Of a DNA stretch of 64,000 nt, positions 11,416-24,000 are shown piece after piece. The DNA is from Dermacentor variabilis. Lineage: Eukaryota > Arthropoda > Arachnida > Ixodida > Ixodidae. The stretch is from NCBI RefSeq assembly GCF_050947875.1, contig NC_134570.1, positions 202,505,750 to 202,569,749 of the forward strand, written 5' to 3'. The notes under the pieces were generated by a model. That model worked only from the letters and a program-made list of their open reading frames with translations, was not told where the DNA came from and searched no databases. Every line of letters begins with the position of its first letter. The first letter of the stretch is position 1. Position numbers and translations under genes: made by a program.

Positions 11416-13381
11416 CTTGGCAAGCTAGTGACATAACAAAGTGAGCTAACTGCGGAGAAAGTGTTCGTCCAATATAGCCGAATCTATGGAAGTGTTATAC
11501 TTACCACTACTGATTTTAATCGGACCTGACCTTGCACAACTGTGTGTCACTCCATTGCTTGTTAATGCGAATCGCATTAGCGTTGACAATGATCCTGAGA
11601 TGGTTTTATACTTTATGTTTAGTTGTAGAACATGCCAAACATTTTTGTGAAATCATGCAAGTGGCACGTTCCTAAGGCTTCATAAAATATTATACTGATC
11701 GCGGATTTTCCTACTTATTTTTCAGATTTTATAATTGTTACAGAAGACGTATACGTCATGGAAACATATTTAGTTTGATGACTGATGCACACACAGGTCC
11801 TCTAGTCACGAGCTCCTAAGGTGCCTTGGACATTTCGTGCTGTTAAATGTAGTCACAAAAAACTGCAGAAACAAACACTTTTTTTGTAAGTTAGGTAACA
11901 CTGCATGCAACATTTCATGAAGTGCAAGCTCAGGTGTTTAGAACACATTTTAGATTATTATTTTTACACTTAGTCAAAAATCGACAAAATTAAAATGAAT
12001 TGTGGATTTTATTGGCCCGAAGCTGTGCAGCGACATATATGTGCGACGATATAGTGTTGGGCTGTTGGCCACCTATAGGGTTCTTTACTACGCGCCTCGA
12101 ATACATGGTACATGAATATTTTTGCATTTTGCTGCGATCTGAATATGGGCGTGGTAGCCATCCGAGAAATCCGCGACCTCAAACTCAGCCGCGCCACGCC
12201 ATAACCACTCATCTACTACGACGGGTGTCGCAAAATGCATGCAATGCAACACAATGTGAATGTTAAAACCGCACAAGGGAACAACTTTAAACATATAAAC
12301 AAATCTCATTGCCTATAAAATGAACTAGGCGAGTAGAGTTCATGAAATGATGAGCCGCAATCATGGCAATAAAAAATACATTCGCTATTCCGAACGTAAA
12401 CAACGTACAACATTGAACAGAATATAATTGACTTGAATAAAACAAGCAACTGAGCCGAACAATCCAACAGCTTAGTTTTTCGATTCGGTACTAAATATTT
12501 CTTTAAATAATTTAGAGCTAAACGAATGCAACAATTACTTATAATCATTTTCCGAGTATTGGTATTTTGTTCTGATATTAATCTGAGAGCGAGTCTAACG
12601 AAGATAGCGGAGTGCAAGCAAGAAGCGTTGGAAGAAATTGTAGGTTGTTAGACGAAATATTCGCAGACAGAAACGCTGGCTGCTAATAATGTTTTATTGA
12701 TCAATGAAGTACTGGAACATAGCAGGTAATGGTCATGAAATATCAACGCAGACATGTGACGGCTTTCAAAGATAAAGAAACCTGAATAAATAGGCGACCG
12801 GCAATTATTAGGCAAAAGGCTAAACAATACTTCAAGTGTAACTTATGGGCACGTAGGTAAAATAAAGCAAACTTTTGGCTTTCTGAAGCCACTGGCGGTG
12901 GGCTCACGCATCTTTCCCGAAACTTCTTAATATGCGGAGCTCCTGATCTTTCGTGAGAAATGCGTGAGGCAACAGTCAACCGCTGGGCACAACAATAAGA
13001 ATAGTTCTTTTATTTACTCAGTGCCCTATCATCAAACGTATCAACTTTCCTTTTGCGTTTTGCCCGTAATTGCATACGCTGTTTCTGGAGATTTTTTAGA
13101 CGAAGCATTCTTTTTATCATTCTTGGCAATCGGTAGTAAATCGATGAGTTCTGGTCTCGCCTCGCTATATAAAAGTTCAGCAACGTGTTACACTCATGTA
13201 TTACGTGAAGTGTAAAACCTCCTGCACGCTTGGTAATGCATTAAGTTATACGACCGGAAATGTCAGACTTATTGCATGACATTACGAGCCGCAGTGTGAA
13301 ATACACGTGTGTCGTTTTAGGTCGACCTCCTCAACGACACATAAGAGCACTTAATGCACTACCTACCGATGCAGGATGCTG
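11416..13381. other. Unassigned intergenic DNA
   Basis: Mostly AT-rich. Short frames at 12000-12310 and 12306-12617 carry no recognisable motif and overlap on opposite strands. Nothing supportable as a gene. Confidence 0.5.
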
Positions 13382-13423
13382 GTCGCCAGTAAGTGTTACA
13401 AATGTGTAACACTTATTGGCGAC
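13382..13423. repeat. 18-bp hairpin
   Basis: GTCGCCAGTAAGTGTTAC is followed after a 6-base loop by its reverse complement with one G-T type mismatch (GTAACACTTATTGGCGAC). No coding sequence, T run or regulatory context adjoins it. It might be the tip of a small foldback element. Confidence 0.8.
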
Positions 13424-13929
13424 GCAGTTGAAGTTTGGCGACTGTCCTCTGTGCATTCTGTGTCCTGTCCTAAAAATACGTGGATCATGTTCCATCAAGC
13501 CAGCAACAAACTAGCCCATCTAATATTACCACAAACTCAACACAATTGAGTTGCATCCTCTCAGCAAGGGAAAGCACACCCGCGTTCCTACGCCTTGCTC
13601 CCGGCGCTTCGTATGTCGCACCTCGTTTCTCGCTTGACGAGCATCCTCGACCGTAGCGCACTCCCGAGACCTACCGCGTAGTAAGTCAGGCCTCCTGCGA
13701 ACGTCCTCCATCGCGGTTTCTCTAGCCTCGCAGTAGACTTTCGCCACAACCGCCGCCGCCGCGTGACGTCAGCGACGCTACAACTGTTTTTCTCTCTGTG
13801 TGCGCCACTTGTTCCCCTTTCCACCCGCCGCTCGGAGAAGGTCACGTCGGTGTTCAGTACGCCTCGAGCACACGCCACGTTTTCTTGAAAGCCGACTCGC
13901 AACGAGCCTCTGGGAGTTTCGCCTTAAAG

Positions 13930-14013
13930 AGAAAATTATACGGGAACGATGTGCGAATTGAACCTCTCTCGTCCAGCATACCAGCCGCTTGCTCTAACCA
14001 CTAGAGCACGATT
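13930..14013 (-). repeat. tRNA-derived SINE head or tRNA pseudogene
   Basis: On the minus strand TGCTCTAGTGG (A box) is followed by GTTAGAGCA and, 35-40 bases on, GAGGTTCAATTCG (B box), the layout of a tRNA gene. The acceptor stem does not close well and the anticodon region is not standard. GC-rich sequence leftward to about 13530 could be the SINE body; this part is not firmly supported. Confidence 0.6.
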
Positions 14014-17000
14014 GCTTTTTCTATATTGCCTACTTGTATTGACCTAGAGGAATACAACGTTTGAATAAATGAAAAAAATTAATGCCACGAGTTGGCCCGC
14101 CCCACCCACTAAAGGCGTTTGATATTCATCAGTTTATGCTACAAACTGAACCGAAGTGGCTTATCAGATAAATGCTCATTAATTGCACGCATTCTTCTAT
14201 CTCTCTAAAGCCAGTTATTCCTTTGAAAAACTGTGCGCGTACACCCTCTCTCATTTTATCGCCTGCCTACCTTGTGACAGCTCGTGCTCAGAGGGGCCGT
14301 GATAGACTGGACTACTTTGGCACATGCATCCCGTGCCACTTAGTCGCCGACGTTCCCTGTGACAGCTCGCCCTTTGAGGCGCCGTGTTAGCGTACTATCT
14401 CAGAGAGAAGCCTATTTTGGCCGGTACATTCCTTGTTGTAGCTTGCGCTACGTAGAAAATGTGTGTCGTCATAGAGACTTCATGATCGCGGAAGTAAATC
14501 AAGGGCGGAATCTTATAACGGTTCGGAAAACGAAATATTCACTTTGCCGCTTACGTCACTGAATGTGCCACTCCTAAGCCGGTGGTTGAAGAAGAGGATT
14601 AGGCGACCAATAGATGAGAGGGTGCCACCTCTAAAGTGTGCGTCATTATATGACGAGCTAATCGAATAAGTGCAGTATGCTTCTGCTTGCTAAATAAATG
14701 CAAAATATAAATTAAATATTATACGGCATGTTCTAAAGTATAAACGTGTGGTGCCAGGCATTTACTCAATGCAGAAGTAATTTATTAGTGTAATTCTTTT
14801 CATTCTCAACCGACAGGCAGTATCGCAAGCGCAAATGAGTTGGCAGAGCGCAGCGCTATGTCGTCTGCTACCATGAGCTTGCACAATGCACGCAACAAGA
14901 ATGCACCGCCAGCGCTTCTTAAGCAGCGAGCGCGACAAAACTATGAACTGGTTCTTAAGGCCACCTTTACTAGCCGACTATATTAACTTTCCCTCTTTTT
15001 TCACCCTTCGTCATCGGCTCGGAAGTGACCCGCTCGCCGCTGCGCTGCCGCTATTCCTGCGATCTGACCCACGGCGCGTCGCGTGATAGAAGCAATTGAA
15101 CTTGAAATGGAGCATTGCGATATACGGGCCCTGCATTAGCTGCGCGAAGTAAAATCGAAGAGTGTGGTGCTGACGGTGCGTGCTGTGCCGTGAAATTGAA
15201 GAACAAATTTTCGCACTCCCGAACTAGACAGAAAAGGGCAGCCAAATAAGAGATCTCCACAATATCTTCCCGTCCGGACTGTATAGATTTAACAGCCTAA
15301 CCAAGGGACCGCTGGACCAGTCTAGGTTGATTGCTGAATGGCGATCTACGAGCTATTCACGCTGGCGATAGCACTGGGAATTCAATCTCACCATGCAAAT
15401 ATCTCCTTGGCGTTGGCTTTGAAGCGGAGGTCACGGGAAAGCTGACGCAGCCCTTCTACCAGCCAAAACAGTAATTGCGAGAGCAACTTCGTGAAAAGTG
15501 TCGGCAGCAGAGATCTAGGCCATTCTGACGAATTCTTCGCTTCCGACCGACTTCTCGAAGCTGCAGGCTGGTGGCGATGAACCGCAGTGCGCAATTAACC
15601 GCTCTGACTCGAAGCACCACTAGTACACTTTCAGCCGAGTCTCCTGCAGTTGATAGCGTAGCCTGCAAAAGGTCTAGTTAGAAAGCCGGAAGGGGCGATG
15701 CAATTCATTATCCGTCATTTCTTCAAACGCGTATCGTACTTCCAACCGTGGTCGACACTGAAAGAGCAACGCCAAACAGACGACGAAGGCAAGTGATAGC
15801 CTCCGAATCAACCAACGCACGCGCGACGCCCGCGTGCCTCCGGGCTCGCGTGACCGCCACGCGCGGCCAGGGTGGCAAGCCAACAGCCGAGCCACAGAAA
15901 CGGAACCCAAAGCGGACTACCCCTTCGCCGGTTCCGCTCTTAGGCAAAGACGGCTTTGGTTTGGAAATGATAGACAGATGCGTGACGTGGATCGCAATTT
16001 GCGGTGCCGCCCCGCTGTCTCTGATGATCTCTGACGCAAGCAAAATTTTGACCAAGCAGATGAGGCCAAGTGAACCGGTTCCCTTCCGAACCGTTATACG
16101 ATCCGGCCCCAAGGTTGAACTTCGCCGAAGTAAAAATCGCATCGTTGTTTTAACATACACCGCATGAAATAGCTATTTATACACAATTGCTCAAACGTAT
16201 ATGAACCACGGATTGCGTGATAAAGCCTGTTTTCTCTAATTCCTCAGGATGTTGCTTCATATTGAGGACTGCAGTCCAAACTTGGCATTGTGAACTTTCC
16301 AGTGTACTCATCAATTTTAGTTTATGCCTTGTAATTACGGAAAAATTCAGCTTTGGTAGCGACCCTGTGGTACGTAAGCTTATGTACAACAGCACACGTG
16401 TGATTGTATACCCTGTAGTCGCTGGTTACATAATAATTCGTGTTTATCTCGCTAACGCTCGTCCGCTACCTACGTATATCCCTAGAATCGCCGTGTCGTA
16501 GGCTGGCGTGGAATGGCCGGCATAGAAACCATGGACCTACCGTCATACGATTGTCCTCAACGTGGTTGTCGTCGTGCTGCTGTCCTCCTGTACACATACA
16601 CTCGCCACCTACGCACACAAATACACAGTATATAGGAACATGTTGGTAAGCATGTTATTTTTGAGGGAGAGATATGTATTACTTCTGTTTTGTTGCAAAA
16701 ATTCGAGGCAGAGCTAAAGGCTGATAGGCCTGACGCGATTTCCCCCCAAGCAGAAAAATATCATAACAAAACTATCAGTGGCTACACAAAAGTAAAAGCA
16801 TGTATACATGGCAATGAGCGTTGATGCTTTCAGTTTATGAACACACGTAGAACAAAAGCACAAACGAACTTGCAATCATTTGTTTAGTTATTATGTGGTT
16901 CCCGCCAGGCACAGAAATCAAAAATGGTGCGAAACTACTGAGGCTCAGGCTATCGATCGGAGTGGTCAAAGCTGTGTAACGACACCGTCTATCGACCTGT

Positions 17001-17090
17001 TGGAAAGACAAACTACCTTTTTTTAATTTGAAAGGTTGTCCTTAACCAAATACAAATCATGTCAAAAGTACAAGAACAGACATTTCCCAT
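14014..17090. other. Unassigned DNA with one odd open frame
   Basis: No recognised element or gene. The longest frames overlap on opposite strands at 15748-16167 (plus, 139 codons, starting MVDTERATPN, very rich in Arg and Pro) and 15723-16160 (minus, 145 codons). Neither shows a known motif, a signal peptide or splice context, and their mutual overlap suggests a GC-rich stretch lacking stops by chance. A real small gene cannot be excluded. Confidence 0.4.
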
Positions 17091-17099
17091 GCGAAAAAC

Positions 17100-20000
17100 G
17101 TACAAATGAACATTTCCCTATAAATTCAACGCTCAAGGTTGGGTGGGTTGCCAGGCTCAAAGCTTGTTGCCCGGATGTGGCAGAGGCGGCTTAGGTGAAG
17201 TCCTGAGCAATTCCAGAGTAGGTGTGTCACAGAGACATTTGGGATTGTAGTGTCACAAAATGGGCATGGTGTGTCGTAGCGTGCATGGTGCTGTTGTGGC
17301 CAGAGAGCGGTGAGACACCTGTTGAGCACGACCCCGACACGCAGCCTCCTTAACGCAACCTACTTTTGGCAGGTTAACCCACGAGGGAAGCTTGAGCCGC
17401 ACGGGGCTATAAGAGCTCGTGTTGTACGTAGGAGGTTTTCTTTTTCTCGGGTCAGTTGTCGACAGGCGGCGTCATGTAAAAACGGAAATGGGTAAGATAT
17501 AATCTCCGGGTGGGTTGCAAATCTGCTTGAACGAGACCCGGCAGAGGTGCTCGAGGCACCTACTCGATGTGTATCACAACATTTGCAGTGGCAGCAAGGC
17601 AGTGAATGCTATTGGATAGTAGAGTGGACCGAGATAGTCTACGTATGCCATTGATGGCTTGAGTCGAGTCCGTGCGAACGACGTGCTGGGAACATTGAGC
17701 AGCTGGAACAAAAGGGAGCAATGCGACCAACCCCTCACGTATAGTGGCAAGATCGGCAAGTTAAGCCAGCGGTGCGGGATTTACAACATACAAGCACGTT
17801 TAGCCTGCTTCTAATACGAATGGACACACAAGAGCTGTGTGAGCTATGGTGCCTTAAAAACTGGCATCAGTGTATGCTACGAGAGTCGCACCATGTTATC
17901 ATCAGCGCGAATGTTATCAAGGCGGGAAAATTTGAGCATTCGCATGGCGACGAATTAGGCTCTACAGACGACCGAGAGGCTTAATATTACTTAATTTACC
18001 TGGTTCCGCAGAGCTACATCGCGTGTCATAGAAGCTGGCTTGTGCATTTCATGTCCCAAATACCAGGCCAATACAGCAGCTCAGCAAAACTTTCATGGCC
18101 TAAGAGCGCGCGCGCATCGAAGCTGGTGCACCAGTTCCCCGATAGTGTTGTGTTGGGACTCGGGCTGTAGAGTAGCCAGTGGGGTGAGACGTGCTTGTCC
18201 CGTCATGACGCGCATGGCTTCGTGATTATTGGCGTCAAGGCGAGCCCATTCTATCTTTGTAAGACGATGAAGCTGGGCACTGTGGACTAGTCATGGTTGC
18301 AGAGGAGAATATACAAGATGGCAAGCAATCTGCGTGCTCGCTTCGCCAGACTTCTCAATGTGATGTATCAGGTGCATCGTTTGTGCGGCCTGTTGCTTTG
18401 CATTTTTTACCTATGGTGACGTAGATCGGGAGCTGTTTCCTTCTAGGCCAAGTAAAGGTAGAGTTAAAGCCTCGTGTAGATACTGCTGGTCCAGATTTAA
18501 TTGAAGAGGCCTGAGTGCCAGTAGAAAGGGCTCATACTTGTTCGCTACTGACATGTACGCCGCCTTGTCATTGGAAATTTCAAGCCCTATCTAAGCAGGC
18601 CAGTAGTGCTTCATGTTAAGGGCCTCTTCAAGCGCTTGTTCTTGGCAGCAGGCTTCAGGATGAACTTATCAAAAAGTGATGTCATTTGCATACAATGTGT
18701 AGTGTTCGTTCTGTATCGTCGCTAGATTCCAAGCTAATGGAAGGGGGGTCATGTTGAAAAGGTCTGGTGCAAGCACAGATCCTCGTGGAACACTCCAACG
18801 GGCCATGAACTGACCTGCAGCTTGGCCAGTCAGGCGAATGGAGAAGGTGAGACCACGGAGAAAGGCTTCGACGAATGTGCAGACGCGGCTAGGGATCTTA
18901 AGCCAATGGGGAATTCCAAAAATTGCTTTGTGGCTTGCATGACAGCACGCTTTGCGAATGTCCATTCCCAAATTGGTGCAATTCTTAGGGAGCGGCCTCC
19001 AATGAGAACCATAGAAGAAATGTACGCAAGGCTACTATCTGTGCGCAGATGAGGATGACACGCGATTTCGCCAGGATAATACCAAGACTGTCACTCGAGC
19101 CACCGTGTTATGTGCGTCGCGAGCATACGCTCCATCAGCTCGCCTAATGTTGAGGGCAGCGCTATTGGGCGCTTATGAGCGGTACTGTCCGGGGGCGTTT
19201 CGCGTTTTAGATAGGGACAATTTGCGGATTCCGTCAAGAATCAGGAATTGATTCTGTTAGCCAAGCTTCGTTTATAGCCCCCACCACCACATCAACAACC
19301 TTGCCTACTGTTTTTCTACAATGTTTATACGGTATGCCATCCGGACCAAGTGCATCACATAGCTTCGACAGGTCTATTGCCGCTAAAATTCCGGTATAAT
19401 GAAGAGAGCTTGTATACACTTCATGTCGCAGATCATACGCGGCGTGCCTACATCCTCGGGAAGGCCGTTTTGAACAACGCAAGGAGGTGGGGCTGTGTCC
19501 AAAGCAGGAAAATAGGTGTGGGCAACAGTCTTGGCGAATACTGCCGGTGTCTGGCCAGATGCTAAGCGGGTGCAGGCTGCGGCTTCTTGAGGACACCGAC
19601 CGCATTCCATTACTCGGAATGTGTGCCAAATAGAGGCATCCGACGGTGAACGATGAGAGAAGAGCAGCAATCTATCTAGCGTCCACGTTCTAAAGGGTCT
19701 TCATGTCGCCGAGCTACTGCAGGAAGGCGTTGGGCCTCAAACCGAAGCGCATTTGATGTAGGGTCAGGTTCTGGTGCAAGTTTTGCTTCGCGGTGCGACG
19801 CCCAGAAACGCTGAAGTTGCAAATGTGGAGAGTTCGCGGTTCATCAACTCACGACGTACGTGTTGCTTCAACCAGTGCCGCACTAAGACAATGGGACAGG
19901 TCCTGCATGGAGTTGGATGCAGTGCTTTCTGGTACCGCCATGTATCGATCCCAGTCGACCATTCGAAATAGCCGGCGAAGGCGGCCTGCTCGGCCCGAAG

Positions 20001-20650
20001 ATAAGCCAAGGTGAATCGGATGGTGGTTTCTAAGGCATCAGTTGGATTCACAGAGTCGGTCGTCCATCCTAGCCACCAATATAAGTCCGGAGAGTTAGGC
20101 GGCGCGCGAGGGTGGCCACACTGACGGGTAGGCACTGACACATTATTAAACAAGCTAAATTGGGCGTTCATAACTGTGCAACAGACACGTGCCACGCGCT
20201 CTGGAAATGGCATAGCCCCATGGGATGTGGGTCGACCTAAAATCTACTGCTGCCATAATCCATAATGAGGCAACCAGGATGTTTCTGTTTTAGTTGCGCC
20301 GACCAGGCGAGACAACAGAGTCGCAAGACCTTTTTAGAAACGGGCATATACGAAACGATGATAGAGTTCATGCGTTGAAGAGGAACTAATACGGCCACGA
20401 CTTCTTGCCATAAAGCTAAGCACCGGGAAAGATCAACACGGGTTTGATGAAGAGTGGATTGTATATAAGCAGCCATTCCCAGGGGGACAACAGGCACAGC
20501 ACCCCTACGGTCCAACATTGAAGGCCATGTTGCGACTGGGGGTACGAAGATGTGGAATGTACTTTGCTCGTAGAAGAGTAAGGGAACGTGGGGATGGGCC
20601 CGGTTATCTAGGACCTTTTGCAAACAAGGTTATCTTATATAACTGCAAAG
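17100..20650 (-). pseudogene. Decayed I-like LINE ORF2 (endonuclease, RT, RNase H)
   Basis: Read right to left, pieces of one ORF2 are in order: endonuclease part (20237-20623, with DLSRCLALWQEVVAVLVPL), RT entry (19234-19629, DALGPDGIPYKHCRK and AINEAWLTESIPDS), RT core (18669-18971, SVPRGSVLAPDLFNMTPLPLA then HYTLYANDITF), post-RT region (about 18100-18260), RNase H (about 17600-17700, CSQHVVRTDSTQAI) and the Cys-rich C-terminus (17126-17329, CPFCDTTIPNVSVTHLLWNC). The catalytic YADD is mutated to YAND, and frames change many times, so the element is long dead. An RNase H domain after RT places it in or near the I group. Confidence 0.75.
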
Positions 20651-20914
20651 AAATTCAGAGTAGTACAGAATATGTTCATGAAGAAGTTGCAGCAGCCAGT
20701 CACTCCAGTCGTCCCCTGCTCTTTTTATCCCATGCGTCGTCCTTCTTTCGCCTCTTCCAATATTGCGTCAGGAGACCGATGACCTCAGATCCCACTAATT
20801 CGGAGCTATGTTGCCCTTTTCCTCCGATGGAAGCTTTGTTGGAAATACACGCACATCATTGAGCACAAACAGGGGAAGGGGGCTGGCACACTGAGCACGT
20901 CTCCGCTGTTGACG

Positions 20915-21115
20915 TGCCGATTTGGGCGGCTGATGGGTGATGGACCATATCGTTGCTAATTGCCCAAACAGCTCCTGACTGAGGTACTGCAGTGGTGGCC
21001 ATAAATCATCAGGTTGAGAACCATTTTGACGATACCGTCGGCTCATTCCCCATAACCGCGTTGTCTGTGACCGGAGGTTTTCGCGGGGTGAACGGCCGAT
21101 CACAACAGCCCGTCC
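20915..21115. repeat. Dispersed ~200-bp repeat, copy 1
   Basis: Runs from TGCCGATTTGGGCGGCTGA to GGCCGATCACAACA. Shared landmarks with the second copy (22545-22633 plus 23140-23235) are TTGCTAATTGCCCAAAC, CTCCTGAC followed by GAGGTA, GAGAACCATT, CGTCGGCTC and GACCGGAGGTT. Here the copy is uninterrupted. It could be part of the I-like LINE family that flanks both copies. Confidence 0.7.
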
Positions 21116-22544
21116 ACCGCCAAGAAGAGGGCTCGCACGGGAGCAGCTCGTCGGTGCCCCTGGAAGAGGCCTTGGCCGCTCAGCAGGCTCTGCTCCGGCT
21201 CGAAGTCCCGGGCTCGCCGGGAGCATCACGTTCAGGGGCAATGGCCATTTTAGGCGGAGGATTCGCTGAAGATCGGAGGCTGAGAACTGGCATTTAGCGA
21301 TTAAATCAGCACAGTGCCCAAGCAGCGACAAGGCAAGCACAGAAACCCCCTCCGAGATATGCCAGGTAATCATACCCTCTCCCATAACTAATTCCGAGAT
21401 TCGAACCAGTGAGCTTCAAAAAGGCATCCATAGAGGAGCGCCGCGCAAACGAACCTAAACAAAGTTGAAATGTTAGCTTGACTAACGTTTTGAGCAATTC
21501 AGTTTCAGTCGTGTCTCAAAGAAGGCGCAACTGACACAGCTCTGAGGCAATCGACGAAGGGAGATTGCTTAAACACAATAACAAAAAAAACTTTGTATGT
21601 TCCCTATCGAGTCATGAACACTTATCTAAAGACATAGCTCATAAAAATGACAAACGAAAAGAACAAGAATAAATCAAGGGTGTAAATCAAGTCAGCCCTG
21701 CCAATAACTGAAACATCTTAGCTGAGGACATCGTTTCGGTTAATTCCTTGCCCCGCTGTTCAGTGAAACTCGAAAATATGCTCGACTGAGTCACACTATC
21801 GCGGTAGGCGACCATCTAGGAGACATATTTGCCCGATGTCACAGAGCAATTATTTAAAACTCTTTCCAGTCAGGGAGCGGCCAAGCTCATGAGTACGCTA
21901 CTTCTACCCACCTTTGTACCTCGTCCTGAAAGTGGTCCAAACATTGCTGTCAATTTGGTCACGGTACGGCTGGGTCAAAATTCGAAGGAAGAATTGGGAT
22001 CTCCCACCAGTAACGTGTCCCGTGTCCTAAAATCCGCCCTTCTGAACTAAAAATCCACGTGGCACGTGATTTACACGGGGCCAAATCGAAAGAAAACGGA
22101 GTCCTTTTGAACCATAGGGCTCATCAGAGCGATTGAAATGGTCAAAACTTATACTGCCGCGTGCTTATTTGCTCATTTGGTCTGTGCCTCCTGCCAGTAC
22201 CAGCGCGTCTAATGCGAAACGTACTGCGCTCTGCTTACCCCCTTACTCTAAGCTAAATAATTAATAGAGTTGTATCTAAAACCTAAACACAACAAAAACC
22301 TACACTATATCTGCGTGGAAAACGTTAAAAAAATTCATTTCTTAATGCGCTTCAGCAAATCTAAATTCCGCAGTAATCGATAGTGTACCTATTCTATAAG
22401 CGTTGAATTACCCAACAATGGTACAAACCTCCAATATTAATGCCCATCCATAAAAATCGGCGCAACCACAAGTCACCATTGTCGCAAAACCTGCTTCGCA
22501 CTTTTGTTCTCGCTACTGGTTCTTACAACAAATACAATGACATT
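21116..22544. other. Unassigned DNA, GC-rich then AT-rich
   Basis: 21116-21300 is GC-rich with overlapping frames on both strands (including 20795-21385, minus) and no family motif. 21400-22540 is AT-rich with nothing recognised. Confidence 0.45.
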
Positions 22545-22633
22545 GCCAATTAGAGCGGCTGACAGGTGAAGGACCGTATGCTTGCTAATTGCCCAAACCT
22601 CTCCTGACCGAGGTAATCCTGCAATGGCCATAA
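22545..22633. repeat. Dispersed ~200-bp repeat, copy 2, left part
   Basis: Matches the left ~95 bases of copy 1 at 20915-21115 (AGCGGCTGACAGGTGA, TTGCTAATTGCCCAAAC, GCCATAATCATC). It is broken at about 22633 by a LINE 3' end and resumes at about 23140. Confidence 0.7.
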
Positions 22634-23147
22634 TCATCTGTTTTGATGATGATGAAGCAACATTTACTGGGCCTGAAATAAATCAGTGATGCACGCGGGC
22701 ACCAGACGGGGTGGTTCCCTAGTTACGGGACCCATATGTTTCCAGCAGCTCCTGGCCCCTGTCCGTCAGCGCGAGCTGAATCGGTAGGGCGGGGCTGGAT
22801 AACAAGGTCTCCCATCGCTCAAGGGGTTGGGGATTGGGGGTGTTGGTGGGAAGGGGAGGAGGGGGTGTCTTGAGTTCTCTGCACTCTACCAAGACGTGCG
22901 GCCGGGTGCCCTTTTCTCTTCTGCAAAAAGGACAGAGCATATCGTATTCCGCAGGGTACATGCGGTTCATCAGTACGGGATGCGCAAGCGATCCCGCCTG
23001 CGCTCGACGCAGGATCGTCTGTTGTTGCCTGGTGAGTTTGGGGTGCGGTTCTGGCAGTCTGCACCTTTCTTCTCGGTACATCCGGGTAATGTCCCGAAAG
23101 CTGGTAACCGGGTCCAGTAGCTCTTCCGGCTCGTGCTCGAGAACCAT
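22634..23147 (-). mobile_element. 5'-truncated I-like LINE 3' end with C-terminal ORF2 frame
   Basis: A 142-codon frame (22719-23147) holds the Cys-rich C-terminus of an I-like ORF2: PEPHPKLTRQQQTILRRAQ, HPVLMNRMYP, then CPFCRREKGTRPHVLVECREL. A stop at 22719 is followed by a short 3' UTR with a polyadenylation-like signal and an (ATC)n tail at 22635-22645. It sits exactly between the two halves of a dispersed repeat that is intact at 20915-21115, so it is a late, 5'-truncated insertion of about 0.5 kb. Confidence 0.8.
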
Positions 23148-23235
23148 TCTGACGAGGCCGTCGGCTCGTTCCCCATAATCGCTCTACCTTGACCGGAGGT
23201 TGTCGTGGAGTGAACGGCCGGTCACAACATCGATG
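23140..23235. repeat. Dispersed ~200-bp repeat, copy 2, right part
   Basis: Matches the right half of copy 1: GAGAACCATTCTGACGA, CGTCGGCTCGTTCCCCATAA, TTGACCGGAGGTTGTCG and GAACGGCCGGTCACAACA. It adjoins the LINE insertion on its left and the endonuclease frame on its right. Confidence 0.7.
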
Positions 23236-23413
23236 AGGTTGGCACAAATCCTGAAATTGGTGGCAGGCCATTGTATTCTTGATGTAGCAGGGCCCAGGCG
23301 CATGACCTCCCATTTCTGAAACGCTGACGCAGCTCTGAGATCTTCCAGGCGACACCGTGGCAATTCTGTTGAAAAATGTCATATGGTGCACTTGAAGACG
23401 TAGCAGCCATCAA
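23222..23413 (-). pseudogene. I-like LINE endonuclease N-terminal fragment
   Basis: The frame includes APYDIFQQNCHGVAWKISE then RSCAWALLHQE, matching the opening of I/Jockey-type endonucleases (QWNCRG...; LLLQE). It follows the ORF1-like frames at 23423-23994 in the order expected for an ORF1-ORF2 element. The remainder of the endonuclease is not visible to the left, where the dispersed repeat begins. Confidence 0.55.
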
Positions 23414-23422
23414 AGGTTGAGG

Positions 23423-24000
23423 TTAATCACTTGAACCGAGGTGAGATGCTGGAGCTGTTGCGCAAGGAATCGAAAGAGTTCTTGGGGTGAAATAGATTTT
23501 ACATAGACGTCGGGATAGCCAAATGAGCAGGAATGCATGTTCTTCCTTTAGACGCAGGACTTTTTTTTCAATGGTAGCCACGCGAACGTTGATCTTCAAC
23601 TCTTCGTTCGCCAAGTGGCGTGTCTTCAGTTGATTGTGGTGCCCGTTCTGGTTTCTAAGTGGCTGCTGAAGGTGGTAGGTCTGGCAGTATAACTTGCTGC
23701 GCTGGCTGTTGTCACCTGGCTTTCGTCCTGTTTCAGCCAGGCCAGAATGGTGTAACGGTTGTGCACAGAAACTTGTATCATTGGTAGATCTCGAGAGGTG
23801 CTTGCTTGTTGTAGAGCTCTCTTAGTGGCCTTCAACTTGCTAGGAAACATCGTAGAAATGATGTCATGATCGTTTCTTTGGCATAGGCCGCATTGAAAAA
23901 ATGCTGATGGATCAGGTCCCGTGGTGTCGTCCTTGGGTGGGCAGGGGCAGGATGACTTCTTGTGTTCCTGTTTAAAGCAAGAGTAGCCGTACACAACGAG
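23423..24000 (-). pseudogene. I-like LINE ORF1 (gag-like) remnant
   Basis: Two frames (23626-23994 and 23423-23614). The first contains Cys/His clusters (SCFKQEHKKSSC, CGLCQRNDHD) where ORF1 zinc knuckles would be expected, then low-complexity sequence. The second opens MANEELKINVRVATIEKKV and looks like a helical, coiled-coil piece. Spacing of the zinc ligands is not canonical, so identity rests partly on the endonuclease start immediately downstream. Confidence 0.45.

Noticed and set aside
10050..11436. Cluster of 60-142-codon frames on both strands
   Set aside because: By-products of the degenerate CGTCAT repeat and a SINE-like segment; compositions are low-complexity and conflict between strands.
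20795..21385. 196-codon minus frame as a gene
   Set aside because: It spans the dispersed repeat and a GC-rich stretch, overlaps plus-strand frames and has no motif.
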